Positions 53,430-62,544 of a stretch of DNA of 64,000 nucleotides are shown here, one piece after another. The notes beneath the pieces are model-generated. The model was given only the letters and a program-made list of their open reading frames with translations. It had not been told where the DNA came from and searched no databases. Each line of letters starts with the position of its first letter. The first letter of the stretch is position 1. The translations under genes and the position numbers were made by a program. Source of the stretch: CAVQDV01 sp963711375 (GTDB lineage: Bacteria; Pseudomonadota; Gammaproteobacteria; Coxiellales; Coxiellaceae); the NCBI GenBank assembly GCA_963711375.1, contig CAVQDV010000005.1, positions 2,046,001 to 2,110,000 of the forward strand, given 5' to 3'.

Positions 53430-54106
53430 TCAAAAAGTCAAATATTCTTGCGTTTGATACCTCGACTGCGATGTGCACGGTGGCTTTGATGGTGAGAGGT
53501 GAAATTTTTTCGTGTGAGGAAATTTTGGAGCAGCGGCATGCGGAACGGATTTTGCCGATGATTGAGGATTTATTAGCGCAGGCAAAAATTTCTTTGAGTG
53601 ATTTGGATGCCATTGCTTTTGGTTGTGGTCCTGGAAGTTTTATTGGTGTTCGAATTGCAACGGGTGTGGTGCAGAGTCTTGCATTTGCACAGGATTTGCC
53701 GGTAATTCCTGTTTCTTCTTTACAGGCTTTGGCGCAAAATGCCTTTAAGAAAACCGGTGCCAAAAAAATTGCGGCCGGCTGGGACGCCAGAATGGAAGCT
53801 ATTTATTGGGGGCTTTTTGAAGAACGAAATGGCTTCATGGAATCTATTAAGCCTGAAGCTTTGTCAAAGCCTGAGGATATTCAAATTTCATCGGATTTTA
53901 TTGCGGTTGGAAATGCCTGGTTCGCTTATCAAAATAAGTTAAGTAAGGAATTTCACCCCCTCAAATTAGAGGAAGAACTTTATCCGAATGCCATTTCAAT
54001 TTTAGAAATTGCGCTAGAAAAATTTTCTCAAGGCTTAAGTGTTTCTCCCCTGCAAGCTGAGCCGGTGTATTTACGGGATGATGTAGCGAAGAAGTCTGTT
54101 AAATAG
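53426..54106 (+). CDS. tsaB: tRNA t6A-synthesis protein TsaB
   Basis: A 226-residue ASKHA-fold subunit of the TsaBDE complex that makes threonylcarbamoyl-A37. NILAFDTSTAMCTVAL, the QRHAERILPMIEDLL segment and FGCGPGSFIGVRIATGV identify it. Its ATG overlaps the hicB stop (ATGA), with no SD of its own that is obvious. Confidence 0.94.
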   Translation: MIKKSNILAFDTSTAMCTVALMVRGEIFSCEEILEQRHAERILPMIEDLLAQAKISLSDLDAIAFGCGPGSFIGVRIATGVVQSLAFAQDLPVIPVSSLQALAQNAFKKTGAKKIAAGWDARMEAIYWGLFEERNGFMESIKPEALSKPEDIQISSDFIAVGNAWFAYQNKLSKEFHPLKLEEELYPNAISILEIALEKFSQGLSVSPLQAEPVYLRDDVAKKSVK

Positions 54107-54173
54107 TTTTATTCCCCCTCAGTCATCCTGCTTCCGCAAGGGGAGAGGGGACAAAAGTTGCCATACATTGAAG

Positions 54174-55598
54174 TTAATTCTTTCCACTAATACTAGCCTC
54201 TCCCGCAAAGGGAGAGGGGATTCTTGAGGCTTTTTTTTCAAGGTAGATTTGATAATCTTTTAGAATTTCGATTTGCTGGTCGTCAAGAGCGGCCGTACTA
54301 AGAAGATGATTTATTTTTTCTTCTGCCATTATTGCGGTTAATTTTTTTTGGCCTCGATAATCGATGAAAGTTTCTTTGCCTTGATAGTCTTGAAAAATAG
54401 CCTGAGCTTCTTTTGTCAAAAATTCTGGGTAAAATCGGCCTAAAATGCGGTAAGCAAGAGCTTGGCGCGTTTTGTTGGGGAATTTTTCGGCAATTTTTGC
54501 TTTGTTTTCTGGCGCAGCTTGATGAAATTTTGCAAAAAGCATTTCTTCGTCCCGGCTTGAAAATCCGATTTCATATAAGGCAGCATCGACATCCACATCC
54601 GGGATTGTTGGATACTGATAGTTTCGATGATATTCCTGAATTTCTCTTAAAATTTCGGGGTTTTCGTGGAGCCATTTTTTATTTTGCTCACGTAGAGCCA
54701 AACGTTCTGTGGAAATTTTTTCAAGATATCGATCTTGAATTGGCAAAAGTAGGGGGCTCTCGCTCAATTTTTTTCGAAAAACATAGGTAAATTCAGGGAT
54801 GTTGTCAGAAATCGTTTTTGATAATGCCTCCTGATCCAAGCGCAGCCACAGCGTTTGATTTTTATAATGATAATGCTGCCCAAGACTCAGCACGGGGGCG
54901 ATATAACTATCTCGAGAACCAATTTGTCCTTGAATTAAAAGTGCCTCTCCAGAGAGTTTTGCCAGCCGAGCAATATCGGTTTCTTTATGAAAATACCCAC
55001 AAGCAAATTCCCACATCTCGGGATATTCCTGTAATTTTTTAGCTAAAGCCAAGGTGGCTTTAACATCAACCATGGCATTGTGAGCCGCACCAGTGGCTAG
55101 ATCGTTTTCAGCAAGTAAATCCGCTAATTTTAGGCTAATTCTTCCATTTATTTTGGGCCACTTGATCAAATCTGGTTTGAATAAATAATATAAAAGCGTG
55201 ATGGGATAAATATCCATGCGACCACATTGATTTGCGTATTGGTGTGTGTAGGGCGGCAATAAATTTCGATAAAAACTAAATCGCAAAAATTCATCGTCAA
55301 ATCCCAGGGTATTATAGCCAAGGCTAATCGTTCCTGGTGTGTTGAGCAATTGATGAATTTTTATAAGTGCCTCAATTTCAATTTCACCACGGAGTAATTC
55401 TCTAATGGAAATTCGATTGGTGATCAAGGCTTCGGGCGAAGGAATGACATCCGGATTTAATCGAATTTGAAATTCATATTCTTCTAGGGTATGAAGCTCA
55501 AGATCTGTGCGAATCGCCGCAAATTGTAGGACTTGATCAAAGGACTTATTAAGCCCAGTTGTTTCAATATCATAAAATAAATAGGTGGGTGTAGACAT
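54174..55598 (-). CDS. sbcB: Exodeoxyribonuclease I
   Basis: 3'-5' single-strand DNA exonuclease, 474 aa. DEDDh core: FYDIETTGLN, LGYNTLGFDDEFLRFSFYRN, and AAHNAMVDVKATLALAKKL. The C-terminal ExoI SH3-like and helical domains follow. The last residues (IPSPFAGEASISGKN) are encoded by a palindromic repeat (54197-54217), so the tail is repeat-derived. Confidence 0.95.
   Translation of the reverse strand: MSTPTYLFYDIETTGLNKSFDQVLQFAAIRTDLELHTLEEYEFQIRLNPDVIPSPEALITNRISIRELLRGEIEIEALIKIHQLLNTPGTISLGYNTLGFDDEFLRFSFYRNLLPPYTHQYANQCGRMDIYPITLLYYLFKPDLIKWPKINGRISLKLADLLAENDLATGAAHNAMVDVKATLALAKKLQEYPEMWEFACGYFHKETDIARLAKLSGEALLIQGQIGSRDSYIAPVLSLGQHYHYKNQTLWLRLDQEALSKTISDNIPEFTYVFRKKLSESPLLLPIQDRYLEKISTERLALREQNKKWLHENPEILREIQEYHRNYQYPTIPDVDVDAALYEIGFSSRDEEMLFAKFHQAAPENKAKIAEKFPNKTRQALAYRILGRFYPEFLTKEAQAIFQDYQGKETFIDYRGQKKLTAIMAEEKINHLLSTAALDDQQIEILKDYQIYLEKKASRIPSPFAGEASISGKN
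54197..54217. repeat. Palindrome inside the 3' end of sbcB
   Basis: CCTCTCCC-GCAAA-GGGAGAGG, a perfect 8-bp stem. A related degenerate copy lies at about 54115-54150 (CTTCCGCAAGGGGAGAGGGG), just after tsaB. Confidence 0.7.
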
Positions 55599-55601
55599 AA
55601 A

Positions 55602-56738
55602 TTAGCCTGTAATTAAATGGATGACAATCTCGGCAAGATCGGGAATATCCCGTGCTGCATGGCGATATTCTTCGGTTAAATCCGCTAAATTCGCACTGGA
55701 TACCGCGGAGGCAGGAATGGAGATTTCAATGGAGAGTTTCCCGCTAAGATAGTGAAGCGTTATACGTTTTATACCTGGAAAAGCCGGCAATTTTTGCCAT
55801 CTTTCGGATAATTGTTTTTCAATGTCCCGTCGATTGGGTAAGGAAACAGAAGGCCTTGAATGTGAATCGTCTTCAGGATCAATATGCACAATAACATCCT
55901 CGACATTTCGTATCTCGTGTAGTAACGCCACGTGGACCGATTCGCCTATGTGATGTCCTTCGGAAACGCTAATATAAGGATCCACTATAATATGCACGTC
56001 AATTAGGATGTTTCCCCCATGTAAACGAGAGCGTAATTGATGCACCATTACAACACCCGGTATACTTTTAATAACAGCCCGAATTTGCGTTAAGGTTTTT
56101 TGATCTACAGCCGCATCTACCAATTCTTTTAATCCCGAAAACATCATTTTAAAACCCATTCTAAAAATTAAAATGGCAATTAAAATAGCGCCGATCGCAT
56201 CAAAATAAGGAAGGCCTAGGATGGCCCCTCCGGCAGCAATAAAAACAATAATCGAACTTAAAGCATCACCACGATGATGCCAAGCATTGGAAATGAGTAG
56301 GGAAGAATTAATTTTTTTCCCTTTTTTTACGGTATAGCGATAAAGCCCCTCGTTCGCAAAAACGGAAACGAGGGAGACTATTAAAACAATAATCTCAGGG
56401 GCATGAGCGCTAATTTTTAAAAGAATATGCTCGATAGCATCATACGCAATTGTACCGGAAACAATAATGAGTAATAAAGAAATCAGAATGGCGCCCATCG
56501 TCTCCATGCGACGGTGACCATAGGGGTGCCCTTCATCAGGAACCCGCTCCCCAGCTTTTGCGGCAATAATAACTAAAGCATCGCTAATCAAATCAGAAAA
56601 AGAATGCAGCCCATCGGCAACCAAGGCATGCGAATAACCAATATAACCAATAATCACCTTAGCTACGGCCAGCAAAGTATTGGTAAAAGCGCTAACAAGG
56701 GTAACCTGACGCGCAATGTGATATCGAGATTTTTCCAT
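55602..56738 (-). CDS. Cation diffusion facilitator family transporter
   Basis: A 378-residue six-helix CDF exporter for Zn/Fe/Mn/Co-type ions. Metal-site motifs: HALVADGLHSFSDLISD in helix 2 and AWHHRGDALSS in helix 5; DEGHPYGHRRMETMGA loop; C-terminal ZT-dimer domain (HQLRSRLHGGNILIDVHIIVDP). ATG 56738 is chosen; GTG 56783 would add a Cys-rich non-family stretch. Exact metal unknown. Confidence 0.92.
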   Translation of the reverse strand: MEKSRYHIARQVTLVSAFTNTLLAVAKVIIGYIGYSHALVADGLHSFSDLISDALVIIAAKAGERVPDEGHPYGHRRMETMGAILISLLLIIVSGTIAYDAIEHILLKISAHAPEIIVLIVSLVSVFANEGLYRYTVKKGKKINSSLLISNAWHHRGDALSSIIVFIAAGGAILGLPYFDAIGAILIAILIFRMGFKMMFSGLKELVDAAVDQKTLTQIRAVIKSIPGVVMVHQLRSRLHGGNILIDVHIIVDPYISVSEGHHIGESVHVALLHEIRNVEDVIVHIDPEDDSHSRPSVSLPNRRDIEKQLSERWQKLPAFPGIKRITLHYLSGKLSIEISIPASAVSSANLADLTEEYRHAARDIPDLAEIVIHLITG

Positions 56739-56818
56739 AGAGTAGCAATATAACGTGCTAGCAATCGAACAGCAACAGACCACCCATCAATTCTCATTTT
56801 GAGGTTGTCATGCAATTG

Positions 56819-57395
56819 TCATCCTGAGCGGAGGAGGGCCGTCTGGCAAGGGCGGAGCTGGGGCATTCGACAGAGGCGCCATTGGTTTTTCTCCTTCTTC
56901 ATAGTCCAGTTGTTGGTCTCCGTATTCTCCATAGCTTCATGTACGGACTTGATGTGGTCATAAATTTTTTCTAATTGGGCTATCTGTAACGTATTTTCAT
57001 CCTCAAGAACGAAATTGTTTGTTAACAATTCTGTAAGTTTAGAGCCATTTTCAAGAGGAATTTGACTCAGCTCAGCTCAGGTAATGGGATAATGTTTTTT
57101 CCAGGAGCATGAATTGAAGTTGAGAGATCATTATGAGCAATAATTTTATTTCTTAAATTTTCAATCTTCGTATGAAAATTTAATAGGTTACCATCAGGCG
57201 GCTTTAATCGTACAGAATTGCAAGAAAATCCTTGATCTCTATCCTATTATCGTGATCAGAAATTTTCAATTCTTTTATAATTTTCAAGGAATTTTCGCAA
57301 AGATTTTTTGCTTCATAAAGATCATTTTTAATGATTCTTACATAGGTTTCTAGACTAATTGAATTCTCGGCGTTTTGCTCTTTTTGGTTGGCCAT
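56819..57395 (-). pseudogene. Broken HEPN-like gene next to AbiE
   Basis: Three frames carry one protein. Residues 1-60 are MANQKEQNAENSISLETYVR... to DFLAIL (57204-57395). After a shift of one missing (or two extra) bases near 57210, the frame continues VRLKPPDGNLLNFHTKIENL, RNKIIAHNDLSTS to PLPELS. After a second shift, QIPLENGSKLTELLTNNFVLEDENT continues to 56819. RNKIIAH fits the HEPN RX4-6H RNase motif. The second break coincides with three tandem CTCAG units (57066-57080): removing one 5-bp unit restores LPELSQIPLENG. Probably a recently inactivated defence or toxin gene; the 3' end may also be altered. Confidence 0.65.
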
Positions 57396-57444
57396 TCAGG
57401 ATTATCCTTATTTATGTCGCCATATATTTTTCTTAATCTTTTAG

Positions 57445-58317
57445 TCAGTTTAATTTAGAGATAATTTTTTGTTTAACGTAATTGGCAGCGACTAGTAAAT
57501 CCCAGCCCCCAGTCAGTATCATTTTCTCACTTTCTTGTAATAGCGCAAGAGAATCATTTTCCCTAGTTAAGTGCTTCGACTTAGATTTTAGTAAATTGGG
57601 CGAAATCAGTGGAATAATATCGTTCATGAATTTTGGGTTGCTAAGCTTTTCATGTAGATTTTCTTCATATTCTTTTCGGGAAACTGAGTGCTTGTTAAAA
57701 TCCATATAACGTTGAAAGATTTCAATCGATCGCTCAACATTTAAATTCCCTTCTCTTAGTATCATCCAAAGATCAAATAAATCGCGCCCCTTCGAGCGTT
57801 GATATAGAGCGCGAATTTTAGTAGCAATTAGCTCGTCGAGGTGGAATGTATTAATATTTGCCTGTCCAGAAAACCAGCTAGAATTGACTTGATAGGGTAT
57901 TTCAATTCGATCTATTATTGAAAAAGTTTCAAGGATGTTAATTTCAATTTTAATTTTTTGTTGGATTGTTGAAAGCCCGGGGCTAAATTTGAAATATAGC
58001 TTAAAGCCGTTGGCTGTTGATTCGCTTTTTGCCTTACCGAGCCATGGCTGAAGTATTTCGCGTAACGCATCAGCGATTGGTCCAACTTTTCCAGTACTTG
58101 TTCTGACGAGATCGATATCTTCACTATAACGTGCTGCAGAGGCCATAAACAATTTATGTAAAGCTGTGCCGCCGCGAAATGCAAGTTCTTGTCGTAAGAA
58201 ATTATTTGAAAAAATATCTACTAAAATACGCGATAATATTAGGTCCTGTTCAACCTGAATATCATCCGGCCAAGGTGCGGTATTTCGCCATTCTGTGATA
58301 TAAGCTTCGGATATCAT
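57445..58317 (-). CDS. abiEii: AbiEii nucleotidyltransferase toxin
   Basis: A 290-residue type IV TA/abortive-infection toxin. Nucleotidyltransferase motifs: FRGGTALHKLF then YSEDIDLV (GS/GG...DxD), with KGRDLFDLWMIL downstream. Family members transfer nucleotides and block growth or phage spread. Start ATG 58317 overlaps the abiEi stop by 4 nt. Confidence 0.92.
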   Translation of the reverse strand: MISEAYITEWRNTAPWPDDIQVEQDLILSRILVDIFSNNFLRQELAFRGGTALHKLFMASAARYSEDIDLVRTSTGKVGPIADALREILQPWLGKAKSESTANGFKLYFKFSPGLSTIQQKIKIEINILETFSIIDRIEIPYQVNSSWFSGQANINTFHLDELIATKIRALYQRSKGRDLFDLWMILREGNLNVERSIEIFQRYMDFNKHSVSRKEYEENLHEKLSNPKFMNDIIPLISPNLLKSKSKHLTRENDSLALLQESEKMILTGGWDLLVAANYVKQKIISKLN

Positions 58318-59099
58318 TCATCGGGCTCCACTTTAATATTAACGATTATTTTCCATTTTAAGTTTCGTTCTAAAGGCTTATAGGACGCGCTTGGGACTAG
58401 TTTAGCCCAATGTAATTTTTTATTTTTTAAAAATTTAGAAATTTTATCAGAAATTTTTCTAAAATTGAGAAATTCATATAAGTAGCCAAGCCTTTGCATC
58501 AAAAATAATTCCGGATAAATTTCACTAAGTTTAATTAATTTATCAGCATTTATGTTCTCAGACAATTCCTTTAGTATTGTGGCCACATTATCAATTCCAG
58601 CAGCATGTTGTGGCGATGAAATAAGGTCCAGCGCTAATGCTTCAGGTGTGGCGATGGCAATAGTACCCATTTTGGTGTTGAATTGTTGAGTTGGGATTAA
58701 AGCAGTATTTTTGTTGGCGATAAATTCTATAAAAATTCTTCCACAGTGGATTGGGCGGCGATTTTTAATGGTGACAACTTGGAATCGTTGTGGTTTTTGA
58801 TGTGCAGCGCCATAAAATTGAGCTGCACTAAGGAAGCTAATATAGTAGGGCAGCTTTAAGTGTTTCATTAAACTGGATATAAACATGTCGGCAGGTAGGC
58901 ATCCGTATGCCTGATATTCTGGGGGAACTATCAGATAAAAACCTTTGGCTGGACTTACCACTTCTTTGTGGAGTTTGAGTCTTCTAATGGCATTCAGCGT
59001 CGAGATTTGGCCCAAATTTAACGCTTCTGCTACCTCAGAAGTTGAAAAATGGTAACGGCCTTCTTGGCGGAGCTTATTGATAAATTCTTGCGCTTTCAT
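58314..59099 (-). CDS. abiEi: AbiEi antitoxin/repressor
   Basis: A 261-residue antitoxin. N-terminal winged helix (RYHFSTSEVAEALNLGQISTLNAIRRLKLHKEVV) and the AbiEi_1 C-terminal domain (YYISFLSAAQFYGAAHQKPQRFQVVT...IATPEALALDLI). AbiEi proteins repress their operon through inverted repeats; a perfect pair flanks the promoter upstream. Confidence 0.93.
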   Translation of the reverse strand: MKAQEFINKLRQEGRYHFSTSEVAEALNLGQISTLNAIRRLKLHKEVVSPAKGFYLIVPPEYQAYGCLPADMFISSLMKHLKLPYYISFLSAAQFYGAAHQKPQRFQVVTIKNRRPIHCGRIFIEFIANKNTALIPTQQFNTKMGTIAIATPEALALDLISSPQHAAGIDNVATILKELSENINADKLIKLSEIYPELFLMQRLGYLYEFLNFRKISDKISKFLKNKKLHWAKLVPSASYKPLERNLKWKIIVNIKVEPDE

Positions 59100-59108
59100 T
59101 TTCAGACC

Positions 59109-59165
59109 TGTGTTATAACTTTCCGTATATATCGTTTTTCAATATATAATGCAAGTTATAACACA
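59109..59165 (-). promoter_or_regulatory. AbiEi operator-promoter with perfect 13-bp inverted repeats
   Basis: TGTGTTATAACTT (59109-59121) and AAGTTATAACACA (59153-59165) are exact inverted repeats 31 nt apart, each containing the palindrome GTTATAAC. Between and within them a -35 TTGCAT and -10 TATATA (17-nt spacing) read towards abiEi. The layout fits autoregulation. Confidence 0.75.
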
Positions 59166-59391
59166 TGATAAAGCAAACAGCAAATTGAGCTTTTGCCTAC
59201 CTATAAAGGAGCTTTCTAAAAGGTAGGGCCAAATTGTCACCACCCTCTTGAAAGCCTGGTGTCGTTTGCTAACGTATTGTTCTACCAGAGCAGCACAGTA
59301 GCACAATCCACTATCATTTCTTTCTAAGCAGGTGACTGACATGATTAAGGGTGGTCGGGCTTCCAGCCCGGGCACCAAGAATGTTGTGGCC

Positions 59392-60249
59392 TTAGCACTC
59401 ATCGCTATTGATAAATTCTTTGATAGAGTTCATCACGGCTGCATTTTTTTCCCATATCAAGTTATGGGATGTTTCAGGCACAATAATATGGCGGTAGCAA
59501 TTCGCGCCTAATTTTTGAGCGAGTAAATTAGCATTTTTAACCGTTGCAATGGGATCTTTTTCGCCGCTTATAATTAAAGTCGGTTTTTTAATCAGATGGG
59601 CTCTCTCTAGGAAATCTAATTTTTTCGCTAAAAATTTAGAGAAATAATCCAAAACATCCATTTTAATTTTTAAGCGATTATAAAAAATTTTCTGTTCGTC
59701 AATCTTTTGAATCCCGTAGAATGAAGAGCATAGCAAGGCATATTGTTGCTTGGATTCATCGCTTGTGTTTTCCCAGAAATTTAAAAAAGCTTGTTTCGCA
59801 GATTCTCCACCCAATTGCAGAAATAATTGCGCGGACTCCTCAAGATCGAATTTCGGGATGACATTGCAGAGAATTATTTTATTCAGATTATCCGAATAGC
59901 GAATGGCATATTCCATCGCAACTTGGCTGCCAAATGAATGCCCAAAAATTATAGGTTGGTTGATATGCAAAGTGTTGCAGAACTCATCAATGTCACTGCT
60001 CCAGCGTTCAAAATTCCAGGTTTCAGGTGAGCCTGAAGCGCTGCGACCATGCCCATGCTGATCAATAAAAATAATTTGAACGCTACGATGCAGGGCAGTG
60101 AAAAAAGTTTTGTAAGGTGTGTGGTCATAGCCCGGCCCACCATGAAGTACAATCATAGTCGGCAACTCCTGCATCCCAGACTCATTGGGAATTAAGCCTG
60201 GATTGTCAACATCAAAATAAAGTAGATCACCATTGATTCGAATTTTCAT
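59392..60249 (-). CDS. Alpha/beta hydrolase (proline iminopeptidase-like)
   Basis: A 285-residue hydrolase. HGGPGYDH oxyanion motif, DQHGHGRS, nucleophile Ser in FGHSFGSQVA, acid in SGEKDPIA and catalytic His in PETSHNLI. The HGGPG motif points to the prolyl-aminopeptidase/lactonase branch; substrate unknown. The 226-nt gap before it (59166-59391) holds a GCCTACC/GGTAGGC-like stem and the hairpin CGGGCT-TCC-AGCCCG (59356-59370), no gene. Confidence 0.88.
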   Translation of the reverse strand: MKIRINGDLLYFDVDNPGLIPNESGMQELPTMIVLHGGPGYDHTPYKTFFTALHRSVQIIFIDQHGHGRSASGSPETWNFERWSSDIDEFCNTLHINQPIIFGHSFGSQVAMEYAIRYSDNLNKIILCNVIPKFDLEESAQLFLQLGGESAKQAFLNFWENTSDESKQQYALLCSSFYGIQKIDEQKIFYNRLKIKMDVLDYFSKFLAKKLDFLERAHLIKKPTLIISGEKDPIATVKNANLLAQKLGANCYRHIIVPETSHNLIWEKNAAVMNSIKEFINSDEC

Positions 60250-60274
60250 TGAATATTACCTCTTGTCGATCAGC

Positions 60275-61165
60275 TCAAATTTTTCCAACATGAGAGATAG
60301 CTGCTTTCAAGTGATCGATGATTAATTGTGTATTGCTGCCTTTGCTCGTGGGTCGATAATACAGATACGCATCGGAAACGAGTGGTTTGGTATCCAGTTT
60401 AATTTCCACTATTTTTCCAGATTTTATTTCATCCACCATTGCTAAATGAGAGCACCAGATAATTCCAATTCCAGCGATGGCCGCTAAAATACAAGTGACA
60501 CCAGAATCGGAAATGAAATTTCCAGACACAGAAACTTTTTTGTTATTTGGAAAAATCCATAGATCTTCCGGTAATACTCTTTTGTACAGTATGCAATTAT
60601 GATTTTTTAAATCCGATAATTTTTTAGGGGTTCCATGTTTTTTTAGATATTTTGGTGAGGCAAATAAACCCCTGTGGATCGTCAAAAACTTTTCTTTAAT
60701 AAGTTGGCTTTCATTAAAACTTTCTTCGCTGATCACAAGGTCAGCGCTGCCATTTAATATAGAATTAGGAGTGTTAATATCGGTAGTTTGTAGTATGATT
60801 TTCGGGTATTTTTCCATGAAACTTTCAAGAGATTTTATGTGGAAGATGGAATTGAAAACGCCTGGCATGCCAATCGTTATTTTTCCGTGGGGCTCTTTTT
60901 CGAGCCCGTTCACTTCTTCTTCCGCTTCTTTCAAGTCCATTAAAATTTTCTTCGCATTTTTAAAATAGAGATTTCCAGCCTCAGTCAATGAAATATATCG
61001 AGTGGTTCTCTCAAATAGTTTTTTCCCCAGCTGCTTCTCAAGTTTTTGGATTTGCTTACTTAGGACCGAAGTCGATATACGAAGTTTTCGAGCGGCGCCC
61101 GAGAATCCATTGGATTCCGCGACAGCCACAAAACCCTGTAGGCAGGAGAATAAATCGATGCTCAT
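60275..61165 (-). CDS. LysR-family transcriptional regulator
   Basis: A 296-residue LTTR. N-terminal winged HTH (FVAVAESNGFSGAARKLRISTSVLSKQIQKLEKQLGKKLFERTTRYISLT) and a substrate-binding domain. It is divergent from the MFS gene with a 106-nt shared promoter region, so it probably regulates that transporter, and perhaps the hydrolase 25 nt downstream of it. Confidence 0.92.
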   Translation of the reverse strand: MSIDLFSCLQGFVAVAESNGFSGAARKLRISTSVLSKQIQKLEKQLGKKLFERTTRYISLTEAGNLYFKNAKKILMDLKEAEEEVNGLEKEPHGKITIGMPGVFNSIFHIKSLESFMEKYPKIILQTTDINTPNSILNGSADLVISEESFNESQLIKEKFLTIHRGLFASPKYLKKHGTPKKLSDLKNHNCILYKRVLPEDLWIFPNNKKVSVSGNFISDSGVTCILAAIAGIGIIWCSHLAMVDEIKSGKIVEIKLDTKPLVSDAYLYYRPTSKGSNTQLIIDHLKAAISHVGKI

Positions 61166-61271
61166 TGTTTCCCCTCTGGAAATAAATTATTTGCTCATAG
61201 AGATCTTATCATTTCAGAAGAAAAGTATACACTATCTTAGCTGACCTCCAATAACACCGTAACGAAGGGCT

Positions 61272-62498
61272 ATGAAAAATCTATTTCGAAACGCAGTGGT
61301 TAATATTAAAAATAAGCAACAGTATTTAAGCTTGCTAATTATTTTGGCCCCCCTACTAAATTTTTTATCGGGAATTAACTTTGATTTGCATGCTCCTTCC
61401 TTGCCCGCGATCGCTGTTTATTATGCTGCACCCATTTCTGCCGCAAAAAATACGGTCTCCATTTCCCTGCTTGGATTTGCAATGGGATGCATTTTATTCG
61501 GAACTTTATTAGATATTTTTGGAAGACGCCCCGTTGTTTTGTTCGGATTATTAATTTATACAGCCGCCAGTTTTTTAGCATTGTCTTGCGGCTCGATTAA
61601 TGAATTATTATGGGTTCGATTTGCGCAGGGAGTTTCGGTTTCTTCTTTGTCCATTGGATGTCGAACCATTATTATCGATAATTTCACCGGTCATCAATTT
61701 AAAGTGGCGATATTATATACTTCCCTAGCGTTTGGTTTTGGTCCGATTATTGCGCCCTTTGTTGGTGGTCTTCTTCAATTTCATTTTGGATGGAAAGCGA
61801 ACTTTATTGCATATGGGGTTGTTGCATTTGTTTTGATGGTTTTTTTCACTCTTTTTATTTCTGAAAGCCAAAAAACTAGGGCCCATTTTTCTTTAAAAAA
61901 TATGTTTGTAAATTATATTGGCGTTTTAAAACACCCTTCCTTTATGCCTGGATGTGTTATTTTAGGGATTTCCCAGGTGCAGTTACTTATCTATACCACT
62001 GTTGGTGCTTTTATTATCGAAAATATTTTGCATCGCACTGCCATCACTTATGGAAATAGCGCTTTATTGATCAGCTGCGGCTATTTGCTGGGAACTTTTG
62101 CCAATCGCATATTAATTAAAAGTTTCTCAACCTACTATTTAATTAGTACTGGTTTTGTATTGTTATTTCTCGGAATTATGTTGCAAGCTCTTTTTGCCGT
62201 GCTGGGTATTTTTAATTTATTCAGTATTATTTTCCCCTTAATTATAGTGGGTTTTAGCAATGGTTTTATCTTTATTAATATATTTACGGCTTGTCTACGA
62301 TCTTCAAGCAGCGCGGGGGTGGCAACTGCACTCTTTACCTCTGCAGTGATGGCTATGGCAACTTTAGGAACTTATGCAGTGGGCCACATCCACGTAAGCA
62401 ATTTGTCGAATTTTGCGGCATTATACGGAGGATCTGCCATTATACAATTAGTCGTATTTCTTTTATTTTTTAAAAAGGTGGCAAAACAAGCATTTTGA
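61272..62498 (+). CDS. MFS transporter, Bcr/CflA drug-efflux type
   Basis: A 408-residue twelve-helix exporter. NFLSGINFDLHAPSLPAIAVYY in helix 1, FGTLLDIFGRRPVVLFGLL after helix 2 and the helix 4-5 antiporter motif region ALAFGFGPIIAPFVGGLLQFHFGWKANF identify the Bcr/CflA group. It likely exports small molecules. AAGGG lies just two nt before ATG 61272, an unusually short spacing. Confidence 0.88.
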   Translation: MKNLFRNAVVNIKNKQQYLSLLIILAPLLNFLSGINFDLHAPSLPAIAVYYAAPISAAKNTVSISLLGFAMGCILFGTLLDIFGRRPVVLFGLLIYTAASFLALSCGSINELLWVRFAQGVSVSSLSIGCRTIIIDNFTGHQFKVAILYTSLAFGFGPIIAPFVGGLLQFHFGWKANFIAYGVVAFVLMVFFTLFISESQKTRAHFSLKNMFVNYIGVLKHPSFMPGCVILGISQVQLLIYTTVGAFIIENILHRTAITYGNSALLISCGYLLGTFANRILIKSFSTYYLISTGFVLLFLGIMLQALFAVLGIFNLFSIIFPLIIVGFSNGFIFINIFTACLRSSSSAGVATALFTSAVMAMATLGTYAVGHIHVSNLSNFAALYGGSAIIQLVVFLLFFKKVAKQAF

Positions 62499-62544
62499 TA
62501 AACAGCTGCCGTGCACCTCTGAGCAAAAGTGGTTTATGCCGTGG

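Noticed and set aside
54413..54790. 125-codon plus-strand frame inside sbcB
   Set aside because: Antisense of a strongly conserved exonuclease I reading frame.
59356..59370. Hairpin CGGGCT-TCC-AGCCCG as terminator of the hydrolase gene
   Set aside because: Good stem, but no T-tract follows on the minus strand, so not called as a terminator.
59139..59402. 87-codon minus-strand frame between abiEi and the hydrolase
   Set aside because: No SD, overlaps the AbiEi operator and contains hairpins; reads as intergenic.
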